Shown here piece after piece: positions 9,435-17,482 of a stretch of 40,988 nt of DNA. The DNA is from Candidatus Luteimonas excrementigallinarum (GTDB lineage Bacteria > Pseudomonadota > Gammaproteobacteria > Xanthomonadales > Xanthomonadaceae). The stretch is taken from assembly GCA_019115725.1 (NCBI GenBank), contig DXCY01000121.1:1-40988 (forward strand). The letters are read 5' to 3'. The notes under the pieces are model-generated. The model was given only the letters and a program-made list of their open reading frames with translations, ran no database searches and was not told the origin of the DNA. The translations under genes and the position numbers were made by a program. The first letter of the stretch is position 1. Every line of letters begins with the position of its first letter.

Positions 9435-11531
9435 ATGGGACGGGCCGAAACGATCCTGCTGGTCGACGATACGCGCAGCGACGCTGCGCTGTATTCGGCT
9501 GTGCTGCGCCGCGCCTGCCACCCCCCGCGCGAGGTGGAACACGCCCCGTCACTGGGCGCCGCGCTGCGCATGCTGGAAAACGCGCGCTATGCGGCCGTGC
9601 TGCTGGATCTGGGCCTGCCCGACAGCGAGGACCTGCAGGGGCTTGAAGCAATCGTGGCGCGCTACCCGGAGCTGCCGGTGGTGGTGCTGACGGGGCGCGA
9701 CGGGGACCTGGGCGAGCGCGCCATTGCCGCCGGCGCCCAGGATTACCTGCGCAAGTCCGACGCCAAGCCGGGAATGCTGGACCGCGCACTGCGCCTGGCC
9801 CAGGCCCGCCAGGAGCTGGAAAACCGCGAGCGCCAGGCCCGGGAAGAGCTGTTGCAGTCGCGCCGCCAGCTGGCCGAGAGCGAGCGCCGCTACCGCGACA
9901 TCTTCGAATACAGCATGGGTCTGATCTGCACCCATTCGCTGGGCGGTGTGCTGCTGTCGGTGAACCCCGCGGCGGCACAGGTGTTCGCCGTGGAGCCGGA
10001 AGATCTGGTGGGACGCAGGCTGCACGGATTCGTCCCTGACGCAGCACACGCGCAGGTGGATGCCTATCTGCAGCGCATCCGCGAACAGGGCGCCGACCAG
10101 GGCCTGGTGCCGGTGATGGTCAACGGCGAACTCAGGATCTGGCGCTATCACAACCGCCTGCTGGACCGGGAGGGCGGACAGGTGGTGCTGGGCCTTGCCC
10201 ACGACGTCACCGAGCGCCAGCGCATCGCGCGCGAGCTGCGCGCCAAGACCGCCGAACTGGAAGCGGTCAACGACGCCGCACCGCTCGGCCTGCTGCGCAC
10301 CGACGCCCAGGGCCGCTGCACCTACGTCAACCGCGCCTGGCAGCGGCTGGCCGGGTTGAGCCAGGAACAGTCGCTGGGCGACGGCTGGATCAGATCGGTC
10401 CATCCCGAGGACCGCGAGCGGGTGGTCACCGAGTGGGAGCGCACCTGGCGCGCCGGCGACCGGTTTTCCGGGAAACAGCGCTTCATGCATATCGACGGGC
10501 GCACCGTGTGGTGTGAGGTGCACGCCTCGCCCATGCTCATTGATGGACGTATCACCGGCTATTTCGCCACCGCCCAGGACGTGACCGCCGAGCACCTGGC
10601 CGAAACGGCCCGCCGCCGCGGCGACCGCCGCCTGGCCACCCTGGCCGATGCGCTGCCGGTACTGCTGATGTTCGTGGACCGCGACATGCGGGTGGAATTC
10701 ATCAACTCCGGCTGGACCGGGGAACTGCATCGGCCGGAGGACCAGATCATCGGCCAGCCGCTGCTGGAGCTGGTCAGCGCGCCGGTAGCGGACCACTTCG
10801 CCGCCGGTCTGGAGAGCGCCTACGCCGGCATCGAGCACGGCGTGGACTTCGACGACCCGGGCGATACCGCCATCCGCACCTGGAACGCGGTTTTCATTCC
10901 GCAGAGCGACCAGGACGGCCACGTGGATGGCGTGCACGTGATGCTGCGTGACGTGACCCTGGAAAAGGCCCACCGCCAGGAGCTGGTGCGCCGGGCCGAA
11001 CAGGACCCGCTGACCGGCACCTTCAACCGCGCCGGCTTCGAGGCCCACGGCGGCCACGCCTGGAGGGAGGCGGCCCGCCAGGGACGCCCGCTGGGCGTGT
11101 TTTTCTTCGATCTGGACGGCTTCAAGGAAATCAACGACAGCCTGGGCCACGCCTCCGGTGACGGGCTGCTGCAGGAAGTGGCCGCGCGGGTGCGCGACAG
11201 CCTGCGCGCGGACGACATCATCGGGCGCCTGGGCGGCGACGAATTCGCGGTGATCGCCCGCCATGTGGGCGGGGCCGGCGCTGCCCAGGTGGTGGCGGAA
11301 AAGCTGATCGCCGCGGTCAGCGCCTCCACCCGGCAGGTGGCCGCCGGTGCCGATGACACCCTGCAGGCTTCCTGCAGCCTGGGTTACTGCGTGGCCGACG
11401 CGGCGGATGTATCGCTGGCGCAGGCGCTGCAGCGCGCGGACCAGGCGCAGTACGCGGCCAAGCGGGCCGGCAAGGGCCGCGCCGTGCAGTGGCAGGCACA
11501 CGGCCTGCCGCGCCTGCCCGACGACGCCTAG
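9435..11531 (+). CDS. Response-regulator diguanylate cyclase (REC-PAS-PAS-PAS-GGDEF)
   Basis: A 698-residue signalling protein that should make cyclic di-GMP. The N-terminal receiver domain has acidic Asp11/Asp12, phospho-acceptor Asp58 (AVLLDLGLPD) and the conserved Lys in RKSDAKPG. A coiled segment and three PAS/PAC units follow at about 150-270, 275-400 and 405-535. The cyclase domain has DPLTGTFNRAGF, FFDLDGFKEINDSLGH and an intact GGDEF at 600-604. RADD five residues before it matches the inhibitory I-site. No EAL domain, sensor kinase or membrane segment is present, so it is a cytosolic orphan regulator here. The ATG at 9435 is preferred over a TTG at 9405. Confidence 0.93.
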   Translation: MGRAETILLVDDTRSDAALYSAVLRRACHPPREVEHAPSLGAALRMLENARYAAVLLDLGLPDSEDLQGLEAIVARYPELPVVVLTGRDGDLGERAIAAGAQDYLRKSDAKPGMLDRALRLAQARQELENRERQAREELLQSRRQLAESERRYRDIFEYSMGLICTHSLGGVLLSVNPAAAQVFAVEPEDLVGRRLHGFVPDAAHAQVDAYLQRIREQGADQGLVPVMVNGELRIWRYHNRLLDREGGQVVLGLAHDVTERQRIARELRAKTAELEAVNDAAPLGLLRTDAQGRCTYVNRAWQRLAGLSQEQSLGDGWIRSVHPEDRERVVTEWERTWRAGDRFSGKQRFMHIDGRTVWCEVHASPMLIDGRITGYFATAQDVTAEHLAETARRRGDRRLATLADALPVLLMFVDRDMRVEFINSGWTGELHRPEDQIIGQPLLELVSAPVADHFAAGLESAYAGIEHGVDFDDPGDTAIRTWNAVFIPQSDQDGHVDGVHVMLRDVTLEKAHRQELVRRAEQDPLTGTFNRAGFEAHGGHAWREAARQGRPLGVFFFDLDGFKEINDSLGHASGDGLLQEVAARVRDSLRADDIIGRLGGDEFAVIARHVGGAGAAQVVAEKLIAAVSASTRQVAAGADDTLQASCSLGYCVADAADVSLAQALQRADQAQYAAKRAGKGRAVQWQAHGLPRLPDDA

Positions 11532-11541
11532 CCGGCCGGCC

Positions 11542-11557
11542 GCGGGCCTGCGCCCGC
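11542..11557. terminator. Candidate hairpin between convergent genes
   Basis: GCGGGC-CTGC-GCCCGC sits in the 33-base gap between the convergent cyclase and secreted-protein genes. There is no U tract on either strand, so termination is uncertain. Confidence 0.3.
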
Positions 11558-11564
11558 CGCCGGA

Positions 11565-12206
11565 TCAGTCCTCCCAGCCCCAGGGCGCCTCGGGCGCGGG
11601 CACCACCGTGGACAGGTCGAAATCCACCTGGAAGCCACGCTCGGTGCCCACCCGGTTGCCGGCATACACAAAGCGCCCGTCCGGATGGATCTCCATCAGC
11701 CAGACGCTGCGCTGGCCGCTGCCGGCGATCGCTTCGCGGGTCTGGTCATCGGCGGCGAACATCTGCGTATCGGCACTGCCGGCGTTGGGGGTGGAGCCGC
11801 CGTACAGGGTGACGGCATCGGGGCTGCCGTCGGCCTGGCGATGGTCGTGGCGCAGCTCGATCCCGCCCGCGCCACGGCTGAGGATCCAGGTGCGCGAGCG
11901 GTCATCATCGATCACCAGCGGGATCCGGACCCGGTCATCGCTGCAGTCGCGCACATGGATGACCACGTTGCGATCGCGGAAAGTGTCATCACCCTCCGGC
12001 GCCCGGATCAGCTGACCGGCATAGGCCTTGCCGCACAGTGCCTGCAGCCGTTCCCACCATTGATCCTGCGGACCCTGCGCCGTCCTGTCCGGCCCTGCCG
12101 GATCGGCAGCCACCGCAGCGGAGGCCGCCGCTGCCAGCGCCAGCAGCGCCGCTGCCCGACTCAATCCCTTCCGGCTCAGTCCCTTCCGCTTCAACACCCT
12201 GTGCAT
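11565..12206 (-). CDS. Secreted protein of unknown function
   Basis: A 213-residue protein with a basic N-terminus (KRKGLSRKGLSR) and a signal peptide ending near AAVAA|DPAG. The mature part begins with WWERLQALCGKAYAGQ and contains VVIHVRDCSDDRVRIPL; the two cysteines may form a disulfide. The sequence TWILSRGAGGIELRHDHRQADG and the end (ERGFQVDFDLSTVVPAPEAPWGW) give it the look of a Xanthomonadaceae secreted protein of about 190 mature residues. I recall this type as a conserved hypothetical without a known role. GGGGAG gives a ribosome site, and CACAAT at about -19 may be the -10. Confidence 0.82.
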   Translation of the reverse strand: MHRVLKRKGLSRKGLSRAAALLALAAAASAAVAADPAGPDRTAQGPQDQWWERLQALCGKAYAGQLIRAPEGDDTFRDRNVVIHVRDCSDDRVRIPLVIDDDRSRTWILSRGAGGIELRHDHRQADGSPDAVTLYGGSTPNAGSADTQMFAADDQTREAIAGSGQRSVWLMEIHPDGRFVYAGNRVGTERGFQVDFDLSTVVPAPEAPWGWED

Positions 12207-12260
12207 CCTCGACTCCCCGATTGTGTGGCCCGGAAGTATCGCCCCATCCGGGCGCCGGGC

Positions 12261-12653
12261 TCAGGACAGGGCACGGACGATGTCCGGGATCGGTGCGTTG
12301 GTGAGGTTCTTGGGGATCTCGGCCAGCAGCCGTTCGCTGGCCTGGCCGTGCAGGCTGGGCCGGATCTGCCCAAGGGTCTGCGGGTCCGCGATGAGTACCG
12401 CATGCTCGAAGCCGTTCTTCAGCGCCAGCGCATTGAGGTGGTTGGCCAACTGCTTGGCAAACGTGGCCTCATCAATTTCCTCGCCGCGGGTCTCGGTCGG
12501 GATCGAACCGGCAGGACCATCATCGTCCAGGTTCTGCGGGCTGAGCGTGCCGATCTGCTCCAGCGCGTGGTCGAACACGCCGCCCACATTGCGCAGCAGC
12601 CGGGCGCCGCCGCCGTCGGCCACGATGACCAGGGTGTCCTTGGGAATCCTCAT
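12261..12653 (-). CDS. Host-attachment-family protein
   Basis: A 130-residue protein of the family annotated as required for attachment to host cells, named after an Agrobacterium mutant (eRF1-domain-like fold). Characteristic parts are the start (DTLVIVADGGGARLLRN), the middle GEEIDEATFAKQLANHLN, and the C-terminal HAVLIADPQTLGQIRPSLH with LAEIPKNLTN. There is no signal peptide, so it is probably cytoplasmic, and the attachment role should not be assumed in this organism. The start has GAGGAGG upstream at slightly long spacing. Confidence 0.86.
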   Translation of the reverse strand: MRIPKDTLVIVADGGGARLLRNVGGVFDHALEQIGTLSPQNLDDDGPAGSIPTETRGEEIDEATFAKQLANHLNALALKNGFEHAVLIADPQTLGQIRPSLHGQASERLLAEIPKNLTNAPIPDIVRALS

Positions 12654-12692
12654 ACGCGTGTCATCCTCCTCGGGGTCCGTGCTGGGGGCGGC

Positions 12693-13010
12693 CTACAGCC
12701 GTCCCAGCTCGTGTTCGATCTCATTGGCCGCGGGCCGTACCAGGCGGGCCACGACCGCGCCGTCGCGCAGCACCACCAGCGTGGGCCACAGCTTGACCTG
12801 GAACGACCGCCCCAGCGGCCGCCCGGGGCCGTCCTCGATCTTCAGATGTGCCAGCCCTTCACGGCTGGTCAGGGCCCGCTGCAGCGAGGGCTGGGCGGCT
12901 TGGCAGTGGCCACACCAGGGCGCGCCGAACTCCAGCACGGTGATCCCGTCCATGGCGTCGACGCTGGCGCGGCTCGGCTCTTCTGCGGCGTAATCGGATG
13001 TGTAGGCCAT
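12693..13010 (-). CDS. Thioredoxin-family protein
   Basis: A 105-residue cytoplasmic thioredoxin-like protein. It has the redox motif FGAPWCGHCQAAQP (active site WCGHC, as in PDI-type or atypical thioredoxins) and the cis-proline in KLWPTLVVL. The family's first beta strand and helix are present, but the N-terminus is polar and the C-terminus short. A general thiol-disulfide exchange role is expected. A -10-like CACGAT six bases before the ATG suggests a leaderless message. It is the same strand as the attachment-family gene downstream, 39 bases apart. Confidence 0.88.
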   Translation of the reverse strand: MAYTSDYAAEEPSRASVDAMDGITVLEFGAPWCGHCQAAQPSLQRALTSREGLAHLKIEDGPGRPLGRSFQVKLWPTLVVLRDGAVVARLVRPAANEIEHELGRL

Positions 13011-13070
13011 GGCCGCATCGTGCCAGCGGCCAGGTGAAGCCGCGGCATACGACCGGCCGGCAGCGGCCCG

Positions 13071-13523
13071 TCACTCGCCCTTGCGGACCTCGAGCAGTTC
13101 CACCTCGAACACCAGCGAGGCGTTCGGGGGAATCACCCCGCCCGCGCCGCGGCGGCCATAGGCCATCTCGGCCGGGATGCGCAGTTCGCGCTGGCCGCCC
13201 ACGCGCATGCCGGCCACGCCCTCGTCCCAGCCGCGGATCACCCGGCCCGCACCCAGCGGGAACACGAACGGCTCGCCCCGTTCCACCGAGCTGTCGAAAG
13301 CCTCGCCGCGGGCGTCCGCCTCGCGCTGGTCATAGACCCAGCCGCTGTAGTGCACCACCACCTCGTCGCCAGCCTCGGCCAGCTCGCCCTGCCCTTCGCG
13401 GATCTCGATCTGCTCCATCTGCGCCACGGTGCCGCCGGGCGGCGGGCCGGGATCGGAACAGCCGCTGGCAACCGCAGCGGCAAACAGGCTGGCAAGCAGG
13501 ATCCGGACAGGTGCGAAGGACAT
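13071..13523 (-). CDS. FKBP-type peptidyl-prolyl isomerase lipoprotein
   Basis: A 150-residue isomerase that catalyses cis-trans isomerisation of X-Pro bonds in envelope proteins. It starts at MSFAPVRILL (GGAGAA ribosome site) with a lipoprotein signal (VASGC, Cys22). The FKBP domain spans about 40-150, with VVVHYSGWVYD, EAFDSSVERGEPFVFPLG, RVIRGWDEGVAGMRVGGQREL and AYGRRGAGGVIPPNASLVFEVELLE. These include the usual FK506-pocket residues (Tyr, Phe, Asp, Trp). It lies 29 bases downstream of the flavoprotein gene. Confidence 0.94.
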   Translation of the reverse strand: MSFAPVRILLASLFAAAVASGCSDPGPPPGGTVAQMEQIEIREGQGELAEAGDEVVVHYSGWVYDQREADARGEAFDSSVERGEPFVFPLGAGRVIRGWDEGVAGMRVGGQRELRIPAEMAYGRRGAGGVIPPNASLVFEVELLEVRKGE

Positions 13524-13552
13524 GGCGTTCTCCAGAACAGGGGCCCGGAAGA

Positions 13553-14740
13553 TTACACCGCCTGCCCCGCCGCATGGCCCGACGCCCACGCCCACTGGAA
13601 GTTGTAGCCACCCAGCCAGCCGGTCACATCCAGCACCTCGCCGACGAAATGCAGCCCCGGCACGCGCCTGGATTCCAGCGTGGACGAAGAGACTTCAGCC
13701 GTATCCACGCCGCCCAGGGTGACCTCGGCGGTGCGGTAGCCCTCGGTCCCGCTGGCCACCAGCGGCCAGGCCGAGAGCGTGGCCGCCATGTCGCGCAGTT
13801 CAGCCGGCGTATAGCGGCGCATGGGCTGGCTGCGAAGCCAGTGCTCGCACAGGCGCTGGGCAAAGCGCTTGGGCATGGCTTCGCCCAGCAGGGTCCTGAG
13901 TTCGGCATCCGGGCGCCTGGCCTGCCACTGCTGCAGCAGGTCAAGGGCATCGGTACCAGGCAGCAGGTCCAGCGCCAGGGCGTCGCCCGGCTGCCAGTAG
14001 GAGGAAATCTGCAGGATCGCGGGCCCGCTGACGCCGCGGTGGGTCAGCAGCATGGCGTTGCGGAAGGCCATGCCGTTGCAGCGCGCCTCCACCGGCAGCG
14101 CCACGCCGGCGAGTTCAGCCAGCCGCTCCTGATGGCGCCCGCTAAGGGTCAGCGGCACCAGCCCGGCGCGGGTCGGCAGCACCTGGTGGCCGAACTGGCC
14201 GGCCACCTCGTAACCGAACCCGCTGGCACCCATGCTCGGGATCGACAGCCCGCCGCTGGCCACCACCACCCGGTCGGCCACCGTGGTGCCCAGCCGGCTG
14301 CGGATGGCAAAGCGGCCGTCATCTTCAACATTGACCGCAGTGATCGCACTGCGGGTTTCAATGCGCACCCCGGCCCGGGTGCATTCATCCACCAGCATCT
14401 GCACGATCAGCTTGGAGGACTCGTCGCAGAACAGCTGGCCCAGCTCCTTTTCATGCCAGGCAATGCCGTGCCGCTCCACCATTTCCAGGAAGTGCCAGGG
14501 CGAATAGCGGGCCAGCGCCGATTTGCAGAAGTGCGGGTTGGCGGAGAGGAAGTTCTCCGGCCCGGTGCCGGTATTGGTGAAGTTGCAGCGCCCGCCGCCC
14601 GACATCAGGATTTTCTTGCCGACCCGGTTGGACCCTTCCAGCACCAGCACCCGCAGGCCCCGGCCGGCGGCCACCTGGGCACTCATCAACCCGGCGGCGC
14701 CGCCGCCGATCACCGCTACATCGAAGTGTTCCTTCTGCAT
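13553..14740 (-). CDS. HI0933/YhiN-family NAD(P)/FAD-dependent oxidoreductase
   Basis: A 395-residue flavoprotein of the BaiN/RdsA-like (HI0933) family. The FAD-binding motif is VAVIGGGAAGLMSA near the N-terminus, followed by the family hallmark KILMSGGGRCNFTNT. Other matches are FCDESSKLIVQML, VVVASGGLSIPSMGASGFGY, LTHRGVSGPAILQIS and the C-terminal GEVLDVTGWLGGYNFQWAWASGH. The substrate of this widespread family is not established for aerobes. TAGAAT lies exactly six bases before the ATG, so the gene probably has its own promoter and a leaderless transcript. REP sequence lies directly upstream. Confidence 0.92.
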   Translation of the reverse strand: MQKEHFDVAVIGGGAAGLMSAQVAAGRGLRVLVLEGSNRVGKKILMSGGGRCNFTNTGTGPENFLSANPHFCKSALARYSPWHFLEMVERHGIAWHEKELGQLFCDESSKLIVQMLVDECTRAGVRIETRSAITAVNVEDDGRFAIRSRLGTTVADRVVVASGGLSIPSMGASGFGYEVAGQFGHQVLPTRAGLVPLTLSGRHQERLAELAGVALPVEARCNGMAFRNAMLLTHRGVSGPAILQISSYWQPGDALALDLLPGTDALDLLQQWQARRPDAELRTLLGEAMPKRFAQRLCEHWLRSQPMRRYTPAELRDMAATLSAWPLVASGTEGYRTAEVTLGGVDTAEVSSSTLESRRVPGLHFVGEVLDVTGWLGGYNFQWAWASGHAAGQAV

Positions 14741-14746
14741 CGGCGC

Positions 14747-14752
14747 ATTCTA
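14747..14752 (-). promoter_or_regulatory. Candidate -10 for a leaderless flavoprotein transcript
   Basis: Minus-strand TAGAAT (five of six to TATAAT) is followed by GCGCCG and the ATG at 14740. This is one of the better matches of this arrangement in the window. Confidence 0.5.
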
Positions 14753-14778
14753 TCGGGCTGGACGGTGTTCACCCGCGC

Positions 14779-14806
14779 GGCGTCGGGGGCGTAGCCCCGA
14801 CCTACG
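14779..14806 (-). repeat. REP element copy 1 (left half of an inverted pair)
   Basis: Read on the minus strand it has a GTAG foot, then the stem GTCGGGG, loop CTACGC and CCCCGAC. It is identical over 28 bases to the copy at 25049-25076 and forms an inverted pair with 14832-14859. The GTAG-plus-hairpin structure is typical of REPs mobilised by RAYT transposases. Confidence 0.88.
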
Positions 14807-14831
14807 GGGCACAAACTCGTCCGAACCCGTA

Positions 14832-14859
14832 CGTAGGTCGGCCCTACGCGGCCGACGCC
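14832..14859 (+). repeat. REP element copy 2 (right half of an inverted pair)
   Basis: GTAG foot at 14833-14836, then the stem GTCGGCC, loop CTACGC and GGCCGAC. Compared with the other copies GG has become CC and the opposite CC has become GG, so pairing is kept. It overlaps the last 16 bases of the D-aminoacylase gene. Confidence 0.86.
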
Positions 14860-16427
14860 CGACGCACGCTCCCGTGACGCAGCATCTTTCCGGCACTCAC
14901 TACGCGCTCGCCGCCCTCGAACGCCGGAACGCCGTTCACCAGCACCAGATCGAAGCCTTCCGCCTGCGCGGTCGGATCCACGTAATCGGCGCGCGCCCGC
15001 ACCCGCGCGGGATCAAACAGCACCAGGTCCGCCACCACGCCCTCGCGCACCAGGCCACGGTCGGCCAGGCGCAGGATCGACGCCGGCAATCCGGTGCACT
15101 TGCGCACCGCCTCTTCCAGCGTCACCAGCCCATCGCGCACCGCGAACTCCTCGATCCACTTGGCGAACGTGCCCGCGCCGCGCGGATGGCTGCCGCCCGG
15201 CGAGCCGTCGCTGGCAATGGCCACGTACGGATCCAGCATCAGCCGGGCCTGCAGGGCCTCGTCCATCACGAAGTGGGCCGCGCTGCCGCCGCGCGGGCCA
15301 ATCTCCAGCAGCACATCGGGGAACGGCTGGCCGGCGGCCTCGGCCACCTGGGCCAGCGTCCGGCCCGCATGCGGGCCGCTGCCGAACAGCAGCGCCTCCG
15401 GCCCGCCGCGGCGGATCATGCGCGCCTCCAGCGCCGCGCGCAGCTCGTCGCGACGCGTGGCCAGCACCTGGTCGTAATCGGTGGGCGGCATGGCCCATTC
15501 GGGAAACAGGATGCCCACGCCGGTATAGCTGGCCGTGTAGGGATAGGCATCGGCCGTCAGCTCCACGCCCGCGCTGCGGTATGCCTGCAGCGTTTCCAGC
15601 AGGCGCTCCGCGCGCCCGGCGCCCTGCCCGTACACCACCTTGAGGTGCGAGATGTGGGTGCGGGCCGGGCGGCTGGCCTCGATGTGCTCGCGGATGGACT
15701 CCTCCACCCGGTCGTCGTCTTCCGAACGCATATGACTCATGGCCACCCCGCGGTGATGCGCCACCGCCTGGCCCAGCGCGGCGATTTCCGCTTGCTCGGC
15801 GTACATGCCGGGCACGTATTCCAGCCCGGTGGAGAGGCCGAACGAGCCCGCCGCCATGTCCTCTTCCAGCAGCGCGACCAGGCGCGCCAGTTCGGCGGCG
15901 GACGGTACCCGGGTGTCATCACCAATGCGTGCCTGGCGGCGCAGCGTGCCGTGCCCGGAACAGCTGGCCACGTTGATGTCAGGCCCGGCGGCTTCAACCG
16001 CCGCCATCCACTCCGGCAGCCGGCGCATGCCATCGTCACCGGCGCCCGGGCTGCCACCATCCTGGCCCAGCACCACGGTGGTCACGCCCATCGCCAGGAA
16101 CGGCTGGTAGGAGCGCTGCAGCGGATCGCCGTGGGTGTGCAGATCAATGAAACCCGGCGCCAGCACGCGGCCACCGCCCTCGATGATCCGCGCACCCCGG
16201 GCAGCGCGGCGGCTGATGCGCCCGACCTGCACGATGCGGCCTTCGGCCACCAGCACATCGGCATGCCTGGCCGGCGCACCGGTGCCGTCAATGACCATCA
16301 CATCGCGGACCTGCAACATCCCGGGGGCCGTCTGCTCGCCGCGTGCCCGCCTGGGCAGCGCCATCGTGGCCGCGCCCGCGGCCATCGCCGCCAGCAGTTC
16401 GCGCCTGGACCAACCCGCATTCGTCAT
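14844..16427 (-). CDS. Tat-exported D-aminoacylase / N-acyl-D-amino-acid amidohydrolase
   Basis: A 527-residue amidohydrolase that should remove the acyl group from N-acyl-D-amino acids. The N-terminus carries a twin-arginine signal (SRRELLAAMAAGAATMALP), so it is exported folded with its metal. The metal-binding HTH is at 97-99 (FIDLHTHGD). Later motifs are SGHGTLR, FGLSTGLEY, MSHMRSEDD, HISHLKVVYG and the Asp of IASDGSPGG. VRKCTGLPASILRLADRG and ADLVLFDP near the C-terminus are family standards. GGGAGGTGA is a strong ribosome site. The final codons and stop lie inside a REP element, so the natural C-terminus may have been altered by its insertion. Confidence 0.9.
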   Translation of the reverse strand: MTNAGWSRRELLAAMAAGAATMALPRRARGEQTAPGMLQVRDVMVIDGTGAPARHADVLVAEGRIVQVGRISRRAARGARIIEGGGRVLAPGFIDLHTHGDPLQRSYQPFLAMGVTTVVLGQDGGSPGAGDDGMRRLPEWMAAVEAAGPDINVASCSGHGTLRRQARIGDDTRVPSAAELARLVALLEEDMAAGSFGLSTGLEYVPGMYAEQAEIAALGQAVAHHRGVAMSHMRSEDDDRVEESIREHIEASRPARTHISHLKVVYGQGAGRAERLLETLQAYRSAGVELTADAYPYTASYTGVGILFPEWAMPPTDYDQVLATRRDELRAALEARMIRRGGPEALLFGSGPHAGRTLAQVAEAAGQPFPDVLLEIGPRGGSAAHFVMDEALQARLMLDPYVAIASDGSPGGSHPRGAGTFAKWIEEFAVRDGLVTLEEAVRKCTGLPASILRLADRGLVREGVVADLVLFDPARVRARADYVDPTAQAEGFDLVLVNGVPAFEGGERVVSAGKMLRHGSVRRASAA

Positions 16428-16463
16428 GACGTCACCTCCCCGGTAAACCGCCCGCGAGTATGC

Positions 16464-17369
16464 CTACGCAGGGGTGGGTTTGCGCAGGCGCTGGAAGCCT
16501 TCCACCACCGCCAGCACCACCGCACCCACCAGGATGCCAACCACCGCGTTGCCCAGCATGCCGACCAGCGCCCCGCCCAGACCGCCCGGCGACATCTGAT
16601 TGATCAACGCCTGCAGCGCGCCGATGCCGTGCACGAAGATGCCCCCGCCCACCAGGAACATGGCTGCCGTACCCACCACGCCCAGGGTCTTCATCAACCA
16701 CGGCGCCGAGGCCACGATGGCCCGGCCCAGCCCCGCCAGCGCGCCGCCGCGGCGGCACAGCCACAGGCCGAAGTCATCCATCTTCACGATCCCGGCTACC
16801 AGCCCGTACACGCCCACCGTGATGCCCAGCGCAATCACCACCAGGGTCAGCGCCTGCTGCGAAAACGGCGCTGCCGAGACCACGCCCAGTGACAGCACGA
16901 TGATTTCGGCCGAGAGGATGAAATCGGTGCGGATGGCACCGCGGATCTTCTGCTTTTCCGCCGCCACCAGATCCACCGTGGGATCGGCGTTGTGCGCGGC
17001 GTGGGTGGCCTTGCGCTCGGCGGCCTGCTGCGGATGCAGGAACCGGTGGGCCAGCTTTTCCGCGCCCTCAAAGCACAGGAACGCGCCGCCCAGCATCATC
17101 AGCGGGGTAATCGCCCAGGGCAGCCACACGCTGATCGCCAGCGCCGCCGGCACCAGGATCGCCTTGTTGAGCAGCGAGCCCTTGGCCACAGCCCACACCA
17201 CCGGCAGCTCGCGGTCGGCGCGCACCCCGGTGACCTGCTGGGCGTTGAGGGCCAGATCATCGCCGAGCACGCCGGCGGTCTTCTTGGTCGCCGCCTTGGT
17301 CAGGATCGAGACGTCATCGAGGATCGAGGCAATATCGTCGAGCAGGGTGAGCAGGCTGGCACCGGCCAT
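16464..17369 (-). CDS. DUF808 (YedI-like) inner-membrane protein
   Basis: A 301-residue polytopic membrane protein of the DUF808 family. It starts at [14 protein letters not shown] with AGGAAG upstream. Family features are [58 protein letters not shown] and [13 protein letters not shown]. Roughly six to seven hydrophobic segments occur from about residue 75 to 290. The function of YedI is unknown; transport has been suggested but not shown. It is divergent from yggS with a 113-base gap that contains two GTCAATG repeats (around 17415 and 17431). Confidence 0.9.
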   Translation of the reverse strand: MAGASLLTLLDDIASILDDVSILTKAATKKTAGVLGDDLALNAQQVTGVRADRELPVVWAVAKGSLLNKAILVPAALAISVWLPWAITPLMMLGGAFLCFEGAEKLAHRFLHPQQAAERKATHAAHNADPTVDLVAAEKQKIRGAIRTDFILSAEIIVLSLGVVSAAPFSQQALTLVVIALGITVGVYGLVAGIVKMDDFGLWLCRRGGALAGLGRAIVASAPWLMKTLGVVGTAAMFLVGGGIFVHGIGALQALINQMSPGGLGGALVGMLGNAVVGILVGAVVLAVVEGFQRLRKPTPA

Positions 17370-17470
17370 GGGAAGGCTTCCTGATGGAAGGCCGCGATTG
17401 TGCAGCACCCCATGTCAATGCCGACGCATGGTCAATGTCAGTGCGTGCGCGCCCGGGACGGGACGGGGCG

Positions 17471-17476
17471 TAAACT
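17471..17476 (+). promoter_or_regulatory. Candidate -10 for a leaderless yggS transcript
   Basis: TAAACT is followed by TGGGGA and the ATG at 17483. GGGGA is too close to the ATG to act well as a ribosome site, which favours a leaderless start. Confidence 0.45.
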
Positions 17477-17482
17477 TGGGGA

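Noticed and set aside
9549-11501. A 650-codon open frame on the minus strand over the diguanylate cyclase.
   Set aside because: It is antisense to a protein with complete REC, PAS and GGDEF motifs; its translation has no recognisable domain.
14740-14880. Possible CRISPR or insertion-sequence end around the inverted repeats.
   Set aside because: There are just two copies in inverted orientation, no spacers, no transposase and no target duplication; the GTAG-hairpin form fits REPs.
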